A stretch of 64,000 nt of DNA from Amblyomma americanum (taxonomy: Eukaryota > Arthropoda > Arachnida > Ixodida > Ixodidae). The notes below the pieces were generated by a model, which was given only the letters and a program-made list of their open reading frames with translations, ran no database searches and was not told the origin of the DNA. Positions 32,357-43,765 of the stretch are shown piece by piece. Every line of letters begins with the position of its first letter. The first letter of the stretch is position 1. The position numbers were made by a program, and so were the translations under genes. The stretch is taken from contig NC_135507.1 of the NCBI RefSeq assembly GCF_052857255.1, positions 79,342,850-79,406,849 of the forward strand, given 5' to 3'.

Positions 32357-32390
32357 TATGCAGTAATGGGGAATGAATGAAAGTCCCTAC

Positions 32391-32503
32391 CAGTCTCCGA
32401 CACCGTCACCACGAAGAGGACGAAGACGACGACGACGACTGACAGCGCAGCCACGAGGACGTTGAGGCCGGAGATGGCGCGCTGGTGGCTGGTCTGCTCA
32501 GCC
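32391..32503 (-). CDS. Candidate host gene, exon 2: transmembrane helix
   Basis: A 113-nt internal exon with textbook borders. The acceptor is acgacctctttcctcag (ending at 32504) and the donor is ACTG/GTAGGG at 32391/32390. It starts with one base completing a codon, carries 37 codons and leaves one base. The peptide opens with AEQTSHQRAISGLNVLVAAL and continues as a run of Val, Phe and Leu (about 22 hydrophobic residues) before SET. This is a single transmembrane segment with a basic residue on its N-terminal side. The open phase matches exon 3 exactly (G plus AT makes GAT) and the candidate exon 1 (TG plus G makes TGG). The GC-rich coding stretch stands out from AT-rich, SINE-filled surroundings. 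Confidence 0.72.
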
Positions 32504-33469
32504 CTGAGGAAAGAGGTCGTAGTGCAGTCTGTTATGAACGCATGCTGCTGCTCAAAAATATTTGCAGTGGCTTAACTTGGCTAACCCTGGCATGCAGCGA
32601 AAAGCAAGCAGGCTTGCCAAGCGTCTGAGGCTCGTCCATGGCAGATCCGCTACACGATCGCGACAGCCGTTCTATATATACCCACACGACCACATGGCTA
32701 TGACGTGGTATCACATGGTCTTACTACACCCCCATCGAATGTCATCACGTGGTTTCTCATCACCCCACTAGATGTTCTTAAGGTCAAAGGTCACCCAATG
32801 TCAACGGTCAACTAAAGGTCAGAGATGAAGGTCAGGAATCAAGCGTTCGACAACAATACTTTTACCACATATGGTCGTACACGGCTAACGTGGTTGGGCT
32901 GAAGGTTCTTAAAGGTTATTCTCCGGCCTACGCAACGACTGCTTTACCTGGCATGGTGAAGTTTTTCGCTTCAAGAACACTTTTATTGTCAAGTGTGGGC
33001 TTAAAGAACTGAGGTCAACGTCATAGTGCCTTAACATGCCAAAAAATATGCTTACCAGTGTTCTGAAAAAAAAAAAAACGGATACGTAGTTGTTTGTTAA
33101 GTTTCTCTCTGAAAGCACCGAGACATTGAAGTTCAAGAAACATTCTTCCTGATCTGGGGTAAGCTGCCGTCATTGTTAGCATAGCTCGTAGAGCGACTGC
33201 GTCGGACTAGTGGGGGTCCATGATTTGAGCGAATCCTCATGAAAAATTCAGGCCTGTGCACTTGCTCCTTGAATCCATGTATTTTGGGCATTATTACGAA
33301 CGGAGGTCGAAGTACAGCTTTTTATTGAAAAAAATTTGAAAATTGAAAAATTGTAGGACAGTGTTATGGAAATATTTAAGGCAATGGCGAATTGATTTGA
33401 TATGTAGGAAAATCTTTCTTTTAAAGTGTTTCCAGTGATCGCATCAAACAGTTATGACTGCCTTAGAAA
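32504..33469. other. Intron sequence without recognised features
   Basis: Part of intron 1 of the candidate gene. Contains repeated aaggtca half-sites (32782-32830), a poly-A tract (33068-33079) and a weak tRNA-like scrap (33180-33240). Nothing else recognised. Confidence 0.4.
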
Positions 33470-33725
33470 TTTTTTTTAATTGGTTCTGGGGGAAAGGAAA
33501 TGGCGCAGTATCTGTCTCATATATCGTTGGACACCTGAACCGCGCCGTAAGGGAAGGGATAAAGGAGAGAGTGAAAGAAGAAAGGAGGAAGGAAATGCCG
33601 TAGTGGAGGGCTCCGGAATAATTTCGACCACCTGGGGATCTTTAACGTGCACTGACATCGCACAGCACACGGGCGCCTTAGCGTTTTTCCTCCATAAAGA
33701 CGCAGCCGCCACGGTCGGGTTCGAA
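33470..33725 (-). repeat. Ruka SINE, minus strand
   Basis: Extends from the B-box side of the tRNA head (cgaacccgaccgtggcggct read in reverse) through the whole body to ccagaaccaatt at 33478. The A box is missing. Confidence 0.85.
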
Positions 33726-34109
33726 AATCACTGGGGAGCGCTTTTCACGATAGCAGGAATATCAATGGAAAAAATATTCAAGACTGCTGTTGGGTGATCT
33801 GCGGATATCTTAATTGTTATAGTGAAATCTTACATTGTATTGAAAAATTGCGTTCATTAACGGCTTCCAGATGAATAATGCTTTTGTCTGGAATTGCTGG
33901 GTATGGCACTCTGGGAAGAATTTCCAGTTAGCAGACGGCGCAGGGTCAAAGAGGCCTCGGCGTGACGTCATCCGCCTGAGCGTTAATCAACGGGAGAGCT
34001 TTCCTTTGTCGGCGGGGAAACCAGTTCGCCGAGCAGCAGCGTTGGGGAGGTGGTTACTGAGTTGCGCGGTCATCCAGGGCTAATTGCCTCGCTGAAGGAA
34101 ATTATACCG
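33726..34109. other. Spacer
   Basis: No recognised gene or repeat. The interval 33900-34080 is moderately GC-rich but shows no convincing exon. Confidence 0.4.
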
Positions 34110-34250
34110 AGACCTCAACTACAGCACCTCTTTCTTAATCTCTTCTCTCACTAGATCGTTTATCCTTTCCCTTATGGCGTGGTTCAGATGTTTGCCGAGA
34201 TACAACTATGTGAGACAGTTACTGCGTCATTTCTTTTCTTCAAAACCAAT
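34110..34250 (+). repeat. Ruka SINE 3' half
   Basis: Starts near ctcaactacagcacctct and ends tcttcaaaaccaattttt. Only the 3' half of the SINE is present, with scattered substitutions. Confidence 0.75.
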
Positions 34251-35674
34251 TTTTTCCCCCTGTGTGGCGGAGGCCAACTTTCCCACTGGTAAGGTGGTGT
34301 AACCCAAGTCTTCTTCTTCTGCAGCGACTAACAACAGCGGCTTCCCCCTTCCATCTAACAACGGCGCTCAAGAAACACAAAAACACAGGGAGAACAGGAC
34401 GAACAACAGCGCATTAGCAACTGATGCGTGGTCGAAGATAGACTTCTCACTGAGTTAGAATGCACCAGAAAATTCAGCACGTGTCACACAATCGGCACAC
34501 AATCAGCACATGTAATAGCGAAAGCTGCATGACAGCACTACGGTACGGCCATCAGATACCGAGGAACATGCGTTCTTTTTTCAGCAATAACACTAATGTA
34601 GAACTTACACACAAGTCGTTACCTGCGGTGATTATATTCGAGGCCGCCAATACCTCTCTATAAACTTTTTTTTCTTTCGTGCCCGATGATACTTGTCGCA
34701 CCCGAGTTGGGCACCGTTTTTAGATGGATCATTACCAACTAGCCCAACTTTCTATTTACTGGTCCCCTTTCCATTTCCACGAAGCGTCGTGGTCCGAAGA
34801 TAGTGGCATTAATTGGTCACGGTGCGTCCAATTTATTTTGATCAACGACCGATGCATCACGGGCCCATTATTGATGGTGATGCATCTTCGACTTTTAACG
34901 GTCATTGCTGGGAGGCAGCAACAAATCGACATGTCTAGAGGAAGAGCGGACCATCTCCACCGAAACACAAGTGAGAGGAGAGCGGTACGGCCTCCTGCGG
35001 TGGGTGGCTGCCCAGGTCATCACGAGTGACCATGTGACTGGGCACAGATCAAGTGCACAGATTCCCCAACTTGAAATCTCAGGATCTCTGACTGTTCTTA
35101 AGCGGGCTTACGGCCTGTGTAAAGAAATATTCAAAACTTTCAGATGTCTTCTTGCGTCTAAAGTACATTCTAAATATGTGAACTAGCCTCTCCTGGAAGC
35201 TGTCCATCATCGTCTCATTTGCAACAGCAGTCCTCCGAGCCGGTGCCCGTGGCCATCGGCCTGGCTGAAAAGATAAACCCAGTAGAACCAAGGGCCCACA
35301 TCTATCATCGAGCAGTCGGGGAAAGCACTTGTCAAGCCGATCGAGCTGCTCCGTGAGCCATATCGCCTCGGCACTCTGTTTGTTGTCTGAAATGTTCTAG
35401 GGCCAAGCACGAATCTTTGTTTGTGTAACGCCATTTGGTTTTATACTGACATGTTCGTTCTGCCGCGTACGTGCTTTGGTGAAGTGAAACTGCCAGCAAC
35501 ACAGGATGGGGCCGCCGCTGACTGTAGAACTATTCATTGACTGAGTTCAGCATTTGCTGCCTGGACGAGCTTAAGTTTGAATATGTGTTGTTTTGGAAAT
35601 GTTAGCCAGACTGACTGGAGAACACTGTTGGACAATATCGCCGTTTTGGTGGATCTAATTATCATATTTCGATT
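34251..35674. other. Gene-poor stretch
   Basis: No recognised gene, RNA or repeat in this 1.4 kb. Some open frames on both strands (for example plus 34724-35029) lack motifs. Confidence 0.35.
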
Positions 35675-35880
35675 CAGCAGATGTTATCGGAATCTGATAC
35701 AAAACTGAGCCTTCAAGATGAACGTGTACTTACATTAGAGAACTTTCTGGTTGAAGCAGCATCACATGTATACAACGCATGCAAATTGACCAATAAGTAT
35801 AAAATTGATATTACTTGCGATGGCATAAACTCAAAGCTAGAGCGCTTGTCGGATGTAGTGTACATATTGCCCTGAATCTT
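35675..35880 (+). pseudogene. Possible earlier part of a DNA-transposase relic
   Basis: A 64-codon plus-strand frame (TLENFLVEAASHVYNACKL; LERLSDVVYILP then stop), preceded by catatttcgattcagcag, which would fit an acceptor. The LSDVVYI ending recalls the 'DVVYYIAGY' strand seen in P/THAP9-type transposases, and a C-terminal transposase remnant lies 400 bp downstream in the same orientation. The link is a guess. Confidence 0.25.
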
Positions 35881-36269
35881 TGCAGTGTTTGTTTGTTCAT
35901 TCTTCAAAGTTGCCCACATGTCGCTTTATCGCTTTGTTTGTGATTCAAGGTGTGACCAGATTTATCTCGATTGATCGCATCCAGGCAGACTTGATTCTAC
36001 GTTGTTCCAGAATGTGTTAGTAACTTTGCACGTTTTATCTGGAAATTTCGCCACCAGGTTTAAATTGAGCACGGCCGACAGCGGCGGGTATTCTGTCCGA
36101 CGACTGCCGAGCACGCTTGTTGCTACGCCGCCGATGGGTCATTCAGTCCCATTCTGGACACAAACCAGCGTAATAAAGAGTTTCGTTTAGAAACCCTTAT
36201 CACTCTCTTCCTGCACGCCGGATTGCCGTCACTACTATGTCGCAATAGCAGGTTTCTGCTCTTACTGCA

Positions 36270-36690
36270 TTGAAGAGACTTCTTTCCTTTCTTTGAGAAA
36301 CCTCACAAGAGGGCACAGGTATATTCTGCAGGATGCCAACTGCTTAATCGAAGGACTCACAAGAGGAGCGGTCAAGCTTCCGCAGCCAGTTGTTACCACC
36401 GGCGTTCTGCACATTGAAATTGTGCGAGAAAAAATGACAGCGAAAGAACTCTTGCCAGGTTCCGTGCAACGCGCCACCAAGGAGCTGCTCCTGAGCGCAA
36501 TGGAGCACTTGTCGGTCGACAGCGAAGATTTGGATGTTTGCTCCAACGCACATCACCAGGACACAGTGACCACCAACGTCTTGTGGGCTGCCACAAGCAT
36601 CTAACCGAAAAACTACGTCCAAATAAACAAAGAGCTGCTGAATACTAAGAACGCCACCGCTCAGGAGAGAAAACTACAAACTCTCAACTA
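36270..36690 (+). pseudogene. P/THAP9-like transposase C-terminal relic
   Basis: Frame 36293-36604 contains LQDANCLIEGLTRGAVKLPQ, then VVTTGVLHIEIVREKM, LLLSAMEHLSVDSEDLDVC and TTNVLWAATSI. The same frame continues past a TAA as PKNYVQINKELLNTKNATAQ to a second stop at 36689. The series 'GG...LP.P...VL.IEI', a Cys near 'DLDVC', and 'LWAA' followed by 'NYV' is what I remember from C termini of P-element/THAP9-related proteins in ticks. The TAA is then a nonsense mutation. No THAP domain or catalytic core is in view. Confidence 0.4.
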
Positions 36691-37009
36691 AACCACTAGC
36701 CAGATATTAATAACGGTGCTGAAATAAAGGTATTCTCTGGTTTATTCTTCTTGTGCCTGCCTCCTCTCTCTGGTAAAGGAAATAAAAGAAAAGCAACGAT
36801 TGTACCCTTGCTAGTATTAATTATTGCATCGCGAATTAAGGCGCTCTGATCATTATAGAGCAAACGTCGCGAATTCGCCGACGACTCGCATGGTGAACCT
36901 GCCTTTATGCGCGACACAAACGAGTGTAGCAAGTACTTCACCCACAGTACTAGGTGAAGGTACATGACATCACGGATCGAGTGCGGAGGCCTGACGTTAT
37001 TTACAAAGC
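36691..37009. other. Spacer
   Basis: AT-rich, no recognised feature. Confidence 0.4.
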
Positions 37010-37246
37010 TTTGGTTTGGTTTATGGGGTTTAACGTCCCAAAGCGACTCAGGCTATGAGGGACGCCGTAGTGAAGGGCTCCGGAAATTTCGACAACTGGG
37101 GTTTTTTAACGTGCACTGACATCGCATGGTACACGACCCTCTAGAATTTCGCCTCCATCGAAATTCGACAACCGCGACCGGGATCGAATCCGCGTCTTTC
37201 GGGTCATCAGCTGAGCGACATAACCTCTGAGCCCCCGCGGCGGCTC
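37010..37246 (-). repeat. SINE-2, complete copy with tRNA head
   Basis: In reverse: gccgcgggggctcagaggtt (A box region), gcgggattcgatcccggtcgc-type B box, the core atgtcagtgcacgttaaa, then ctcatagcctgagtcgcttt and gggacgttaaaccccataaa to the end near 37010. The 3' end differs from Ruka but the 5' two-thirds are shared, so the two families are related. Confidence 0.8.
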
Positions 37247-40127
37247 TAGGAAGCTTTGGTTTGAGCTCCTAATAAGAATTAATTTGTCTTTACGAAATTT
37301 CTGTGATGTCTGTATAGCTTTTGTAGCCATATGCGTGTGCTTATGCAGATGAATTCACTAGCAACTCGGCGAAAAATACTTATTATGTTTTCCTTCAGAT
37401 ACTACAAGGAGTGGGAAAATTCGTCTTAGAACTTTAACGTAATTGCAACAACCATTTCACATTCAAGCGTAACTCATTACCTTCCAAACTTGTGTCCTCC
37501 GAAGGGTGGTTTCCGGCTGGAAGCGGAAATATTTATGCATCATGGAGAATAGCAGTTATTCCCTGAATAGATGAAATCAACAAGCAGAGAAACCCTCAGT
37601 AGTAATTCGTTAACCGTGGCACGGTCCAGGAGGGTACGGTTTCTGTCGCTCTCGTAAGCACTGAGTTAATGACAGTTAGGCTTTCGTCGATCTTGAAGAG
37701 TAGCCTTGCACTAAATTGTCCGTTTCACTGTGGAGCTATATAGATATCCTTTCCACAGTGTGCATCGGACACAATACAATGAACGTTTGGCATGCTGGCT
37801 AGCGGTAAATAAGAGTTGAACAGACTGATGTGCCTTTATATGCGTCGCACGGCACATGTTTGAAACCTTGCAACAGGACGGCAGGCATATCTTTATCTTC
37901 CTGTTATCTTCGCAATGATTGCTGTGCAAGGAAGTTTCTCAGGAAAAAACGCAGGCGATTTGGCTGCCGAAACTTGACCGTTCGCTTGCTGTTCCACTGA
38001 AAATTATCTGCAGCTACACATGAACCTGCAACGGTACTTGCTCTCGAAGTTGTGCTATGTCGTTATGTGGAAGCAATTCTATTATGCCCACCACTTGGAT
38101 ATCCCAACGAATGGTATGTCAGAGCGATCGGCGAAGGGGGGTGGGGATAGAAGGAGGCAGCTGACTGCACAGCTATCCCTTTTTATTGTTTACACCGAGG
38201 AAAAGCGGACTATTTTAGTTTTATTACAATAACGCAAGGGTGGGCTACTTTTTGATCTGCTAGAAATGCTGCTGCCTGTGTTCGCAAAATTGCTGCATGC
38301 TGGTGTGGTCAAGAGAGGCATAACGTACCTGATGACGGTGTGCGAATGGCACTCGAGTTGACTGAAATCAAAGGGCAGAAGAATATGTGGCAGGAATCGA
38401 AATGTATTATGCGCCGTTTGAGCGATCTTCTCGTGTGGTCCGCAAACGTAATATCATACATGAAGCCAGCACATTCTTTGTAATTGTTTCCCTTTACTCG
38501 CAACTTTCATACAGAGCGTAAAATCTTCAGGCATTGGTAATAATTAATCGAAAAGTTAGGAAATTCGCCCCTGTATCCCCATTAGTATTACACTTTATCG
38601 CAATTTTCGTTTAAAAACGAGGTAAAACAGGAGATATATTACTTTACTGATAGGGAACACTGTTGCCAATTTCAAGACAGTCGTGGCAAGCTTTGTGAGA
38701 TGCGATAGAATCTATTCACTGCACGCATTTGTAGACAATAGAGCACGCTATGAACTATCTACCGTAAATTAGCAGCTTACAAGTCTTGCCTGGTCGTACT
38801 CAGACACACAAAAACAGCATTGAGAGCTTACCGGAAGTCATCAGGGTTGTTTGACTTGACTCAGCTGAAGAATATTGAAGGAAAGGAAGGGAAACATTAC
38901 CAAGAATTGAAGACAGTTTGCAAAAATTCGCCGCGAAAACCAAGTGTACATCTGCTTCAATATACACAGTTCACCAAGTGGTAATTTAGCCGCTTTAGTG
39001 CGCTTGAGTCGTTTCAGAGCAAGGCATGACCTGAGCAAGCTTTACATTTTTTTCATTGTAAATTATAATACAGTTCAGACTGCATGAAACTTTATGGTGT
39101 CAACAATGCAAAATATTTGTTCGCAAACGTGCTGACAAATCTAGCTAGGATCTTGCTGCTCCTAATATCAAGATCGCTTGCTAGTCTGTAAAAGCGCGCG
39201 ACAAGAAAATTTGCTGCGGGGTAGGCGTTATAAAAGCCTACATCTGGAAGCAGCACGAATGATCTCTTTCGCAAGATGTATTTAGTACTCCGATAACAAT
39301 GACGTATGTGACTAAGCTTTTTTGTTTACGCCTATTAAGAATACTGATCTTTACGATCATCATAGGTACGCGCTTTCATTGCATATATAGAGGTGGACAC
39401 AACACAAGATTTTTTTGCGCAGCCATAAGCCTTGTAAGTCTGTACGCTTTATTGACATGACCACTCGGCTGCTGTAAGCAAAATATTCCCCTCAGCATCA
39501 AAGACCACAACGGCCACCTCGATATCCGGTTCGTTATGAAAGGAACGTGAACCGTAAATCGTTGAATACCGGAACCTGCAGCGCTAAACTTCACACTGTG
39601 CGAGCTCATTAAAAGTCCAACATGATCTCGACTGACAAGACGCATAACGACTTAATACTGACATAGATTGTAATAAATACAGGCAGCAGCATTGCCAGCT
39701 TATGGCCTAGCAGTTATCAACAGTACAAACACCTGCGTGCTTGCAATGCTATGCACCGATAAGGCCGACCGTGGAAATGCCTTCTCTAAGAAGATACGGC
39801 AATGGTGCACGTAATGGTTGCACACTTGGCGAAGGAACGAGAAAACCAAGCGAGACACTCACCCATCGCGGTGCGCTTAGTTGATTCTTCTTTTTTTTCC
39901 AATACTTCACCTGCGTTGCACGCTCGTGTCTTTTTGCTGAGCCGCGACAAATATTTATATTGATGGACTCAGTTTACAAGCGGTTGCTTTCGGCTTAACC
40001 CATTTAAGAAATGGCTGTACTGCAGTTCACTTTCACACGTAGGCTGATCATTTTAACCGCGGTTCAGCCGGACATTTTGCCTTCAGTCGTCACTTTTATA
40101 GCACAGCAACTAATGCAAAGATTCGTG
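37247..40127. other. Long gene-poor stretch (2.9 kb)
   Basis: 37262-37335 contains a scrap similar to SINE-B (tttacgaaatttctgtgatg, then gtctgtatagctttt). The rest shows no exon with good borders, no RNA gene and no other repeat that I can recognise. It is part of intron 1 of the candidate minus-strand gene. Confidence 0.4.
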
Positions 40128-40365
40128 TGCATTATCATCATCAACATCATCATCATCATCATCATCATCATCCTGACTGCGCCCACTGCAGGGCAAAAGC
40201 TTTTTCCTTGTCTCTTCAATTAACCGTGTCCTTTGCCAGCTGTGGCCACCCTATCCTCGCAAACATTTTCATTTCACCCGCCCAGCTAACCTTGTGCTGC
40301 CCCCTGCTACGCTTGCCTCTTCTTGGAATCCACTTCTTTACACTTAAGGACCAGCGGTTATGTTG
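40128..40365 (-). mobile_element. RTE-type LINE 3' end with (CAT)n tail
   Basis: 40131-40172 is a (TCA)n run, the tail of a minus-strand element. Next, cgcccactgcagggcaaaag, and the antisense of 40200-40360 encodes the same decayed C-terminal RTE peptide as 27340-27600. RTE elements typically end in short tandem repeats like this. Confidence 0.8.
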
Positions 40366-42719
40366 CCTTGTTAATTATTATTATATAGATATTGCCTAAT
40401 TTAGTATGTCATGCTTGGCCAATGCAATATGCATCGCGATATTGCGTTCAAGTGTACCAGAACCGATATTACAAGGCTCCGACCTATATATCTGCTGAGG
40501 CTTCATTTCTGACGACATTTCACGCTCTGGAAGTGAGAAAACGAAAGTCAGGAGGTCGTGGTCAACTTGTAACAAAAATTGAGCCTTATGATAGACTATT
40601 CTTGGGTTGGCACTTTATCTCGTGAAGTGGCCGGCACTCGGTGACGCTCGGCGACTTCCAAAGCCCAGCCCGTGAGCTGTTTTTGCGCAGCTGAGTAGGA
40701 GCTGGACAACGCGACCTCCTATCTCTCGAGGTCAGTGAGTAGGCACTCAGTGATTGAAAATGCTTATTATGGATTTTAGTTACGGCGACTGGTCGGACCC
40801 TCCGCCCAGGGATCCGCTAGGTTCGGCTGTCGTCTTGACCCCACACACCAGCCGTATTTGAATCCCGGGGTTCTTACGTTGTTCAATTTGTTACCCTCTC
40901 TAGTGCCGGATTTTTTTGGCATTCCCATACCAAGTGGTAAAGGAAGGCAATCTTTCCACCGAATATGCAGTGTCAGTCTATGTCGTCTGTGGTACATATA
41001 AGCTAGTTTAGCTGGCCTTGTTTTGTTTCTTGGTTCTTGGTGAGCGAGGGGTCCGATGGAGAGTACCCCCTTCTAATTAATCTGTGATGCTGGAGAGCAT
41101 CACTGTACCCTATCAGTGAACGCTATCATTGACCCTATCACTGGTGAATATGTGGTATCATTAGAACGTGTCCGGTAAAGTAAGGCGCCAGCTGCGGCCT
41201 TGAGCGCCTTCCTTCCCTCCGTCTGAAGTTTCCGGGAAGTCATGATAATGAATGGCGCATCAGTGTCCTGAGTTCTTAAAGGACGCTGAAAGCGTGTATG
41301 CACAGGAGTCCTCTGGTTCTCTGGAGTCTGCATGCACACTTTTCTGCATAGCCAGATAATGAAGCAGGAGGACATATATAGCTTTCTGCGGACTCCGAGA
41401 AGCGCCTTCTAATAGACACGAGTTTAGTTTCAGACATAGCTTACCTTCGGCATTATCTTCAGCATATAGCGTAGCCAAGATTATAAGGACTCGAAGATAA
41501 TGTTCGAACTTAAGCTCAGTGGCGGTAAGATAGAGAAGCTCTGATGGTTATAGAATTATGAAAATTTCAGCTTCTTGACGTCGGGCTCAAAAAGAAAATT
41601 TATGTTGACAAGAATCTTCAATCTATCAAAAAGCTTCACAGCGTCCATAGAGTGGTAGAGCACACAGAAACTCTGCATAACGCATATATTTCGCTTCTTA
41701 CATCGGTGTGGAATACATTGGCTTTGTCATCGTCATTATATGAAGCCTAAAACGACAAAATCATTTGTTTACATCGCCAGCCATTCACCCGCACAGATCA
41801 TGCTGCGTCTTTCTAGTTTGTGGCGTTGATACGGCACTGAGAACTGTTAGCAGCATGCATAAACAGGCAGGACACACACTCGTCCTGTACATAGCGCACA
41901 TATATCGCATCGTTCATTGGTTCAGAATACATTGGATTTGTCGCTTTGATTCGATTAAGCTTAAAATGGCATTATTCTAATGCCACCCGTTCCCACAGAC
42001 CGCACTATTTGTGACACACGTAACTGTTATTACTTTTACACTTGCAGCAGTGATGACAATATCCTACCTAAACTTGTACAAACTAAGAGGAAAGGTTCTA
42101 AGCGATGCAAACCAGATGCAGCACCGCCACCACCTGTTCATTTTCAGTACGCTATTCAAAAGCACAGTTCTTGAAATGAATACGGGATGACTGAGCACTC
42201 CCCACCGTCTACACATGAGTTCATGTCAGTGCAGAACTGGCCGTCTCTGAGCTGCACGGAAAAATGCAAAACACCGGAGACCCCTCAAACGTAATTAGTG
42301 CATCTGTTTTCAAGAAAATTGTGCCTGGTAAAGCGTTATCTGACAACTGAAAAAATGACAAGGGCCATGGTGTTTTGTGGGCGCTATTTACATCATTTTT
42401 TTTCCTAGCTAGAACGAGGAGGCACATTCTGGCCGCGAAAATCATAAAAAAAATTCTCGACATTGTGCATGTTTGATCCAGATCTCAAGAGTTCAACGAA
42501 GAGAAACCTGGCCAACCCGGGCAACGAAGTGAAAAATAAGGGTGGGCATTTGATATCCACTCGAGCTTCGGTGGTTGGTGTATACTAACGCAGACGCAAT
42601 CAGAAAATAAAGCCCAGAAGAGATAATATAAAATGCCATCAAAAAGTTGGGCATTATCGCAGAGGCATTTGTCGCAAAATAAGATACGTGCACAAAAGCT
42701 TCTTCCAAATCAGGGACTA
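40366..42719. other. Gene-poor stretch (2.35 kb)
   Basis: No recognised gene or repeat. Minus strand 42708-42493 is open for 71 codons and contains a hydrophobic stretch (FLMAFYIISSGLYFLIASAL), but I see no initiation or splice context. Plus 41980-42174 is a 64-codon frame with no motif. Confidence 0.35.
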
Positions 42720-43239
42720 CAGTTTCGTGTAGACGATGAGCTGATGGCGTGATTATTTTCCGTCTCCACCGAGAACGCGCCCGTGACCATCTCCGTAGCG
42801 CGCTCTTCTTCCGGAGACGCCTCGTGCTTCACGTCGTCGGCCTCCTTGAATACTTCGTCAGCTCCTCCAAGACCAGAAGCACCCGCCTGCCTCTTGTCCG
42901 AGCATGGATGTTCCTGGCGCTCTTCGGCAAGATTGGCGCCGTTTCTCTTCCTGCTCTTGCGCCTGACAGTCTTTCACCAGAACTGGGCCACGCAAAGCCA
43001 ACGGAGGCAGGACGCCTCTCGCAGCAACGACGTCCGGATGCTCACTGCCGGGGATTTGCAATCCGGACTCGCCCTTGCCGATATCGAAGACTTCGGCTGC
43101 ACTTTCTTCATGCGATTCGTTGTCTTGGTTCGCTGTGATGACCGACGCGGGCTGCTCTGTGCACTTCCGGTCGTTGTAACAGGAGGAGACGGCTGAGTCG
43201 TCCTTGTCGAGTGTAGATGCACCGCAGTCAAGACCAAAG
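42720..43239 (-). other. Coding-like GC-rich block around candidate exon 1
   Basis: Two minus-strand frames look protein-like. One runs 43239-42858 and is acidic (TLDKDDSAVSSCYNDRKC; NQDNESHEESAAEVFDIG). The other holds the candidate exon 1 and, after one TGA, an acidic stretch (GLGGADEVFKEADDVKHEA; SPEEERATEMVTG) to about 42780. The second half suggests either a decayed longer exon or a second exon. The upstream border is cut by a Ruka SINE at 43240. Confidence 0.4.
42978..43111 (-). CDS. Candidate host gene, exon 1: basic N terminus
   Basis: From the ATG at 43111 the frame gives 44 codons plus two bases: MKKVQPKSSISARASPDCKS, then PAVSIRTSLLREASCLRWL and CVAQF. The donor CTG/GTGAAA falls at 42978/42977. 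Without splicing the frame would hit a TGA formed by the donor bases themselves. Joined to 32391-32503 it gives a basic, Cys-containing juxtamembrane segment followed by a transmembrane helix, as in a type II membrane protein. The total would be about 199 residues. The start is chosen as the first ATG that leaves a compact N terminus. The link to exon 2 rests on phase and strand over a 10.5-kb intron, so it is less sure than the exon 2-3 join. Confidence 0.35.
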
Positions 43240-43400
43240 AATAATAATAATAATTGGTTTTGGGGAAAAGAAAATGGTGCAGTACCAGTCGCGTATATAG
43301 TTGGACACCTGAACCGCACCGTAAGAGAAGGGATAAAGGAGGGAGTGAAAGAAGAAAGGAAGAAAGAGGTGCCGCAGTGGAGGGCTCCGGATTAATTTCT
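43240..43400 (-). repeat. Ruka SINE 3' half, minus strand
   Basis: Reads ggagccctccactgcggcac to ccaaaaccaatt with an ATT tail at 43240-43253. It joins at 43401 to a longer variant of the same SINE. Confidence 0.85.
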
Positions 43401-43765
43401 AAGCCCTCAGTCGGGTTTTCAGGTACGTGGATGTGGTCAGAAAGACATGACAGGTTGGTGGTCGAAATTGGTTTTTTTAGGAAAGGAAATTGCGCAGCAT
43501 CTGTCTCACTGCTCGGCGGGCAACTGAAACGCGCCGTAAGAGAAGGGATAAAGCAAGGACTGAGAGGAAAGGAATAGGTGCCACAGTGGAAGGGTCCCGA
43601 CTAATTTCGACCACCTGGGGATCTTTAACGTGCACTGACATCGCACAGCACACGGGCGCCTTAGCGTTTTTCCTCCATAAAGACGTAGCCGCCGCGGTCG
43701 GATTCGAACCCGGGAACTCGGGATCAGTAGCCGAGCGCTCTAACCACTGAGCCACCGCGGCGGGT
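43401..43765 (-). repeat. Full-length Ruka variant with extended 3' tail
   Basis: The complete tRNA head is at 43765-43690: gcggtggctcagtggttaga (A box), gggttcgaatccgaccgcgg (B box). The body follows and then a tail of about 65 bp (ccaacctgtcatgtctttctg, then accacatccacgtacctga) that ordinary copies lack. The same tail is on the copy at 51389-51744, so this is a distinct subfamily. Confidence 0.85.

Noticed and set aside
33180..33240. tRNA-like segment (tagctcgtagagcgactg)
   Set aside because: Only an A-box-like half is present, with no convincing B box or stems.
36622..36627. AATAAA polyadenylation signal after the 36293-36604 frame
   Set aside because: The sequence around it continues to look coding in the same frame, so it is more likely two codons of the transposase-like tail than a signal.
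40131..40172. His-rich metal-binding peptide
   Set aside because: It is the (TCA/CAT)n tail of an RTE-type LINE read in one frame.
42493..42708. Multi-pass or single-pass membrane protein exon on the minus strand
   Set aside because: Contains a hydrophobic stretch but lies in AT-rich DNA, has no ATG start, and I see no matching splice phase to its neighbours.
42783..43196. Plus-strand 137-codon protein
   Set aside because: Shadow of the minus-strand coding-like block; its composition is less protein-like than the minus-strand readings.
43690..43765. tRNA gene on the minus strand
   Set aside because: It is the tRNA-like head of a full-length Ruka SINE; similar heads are at 48670 and 51660-51744.
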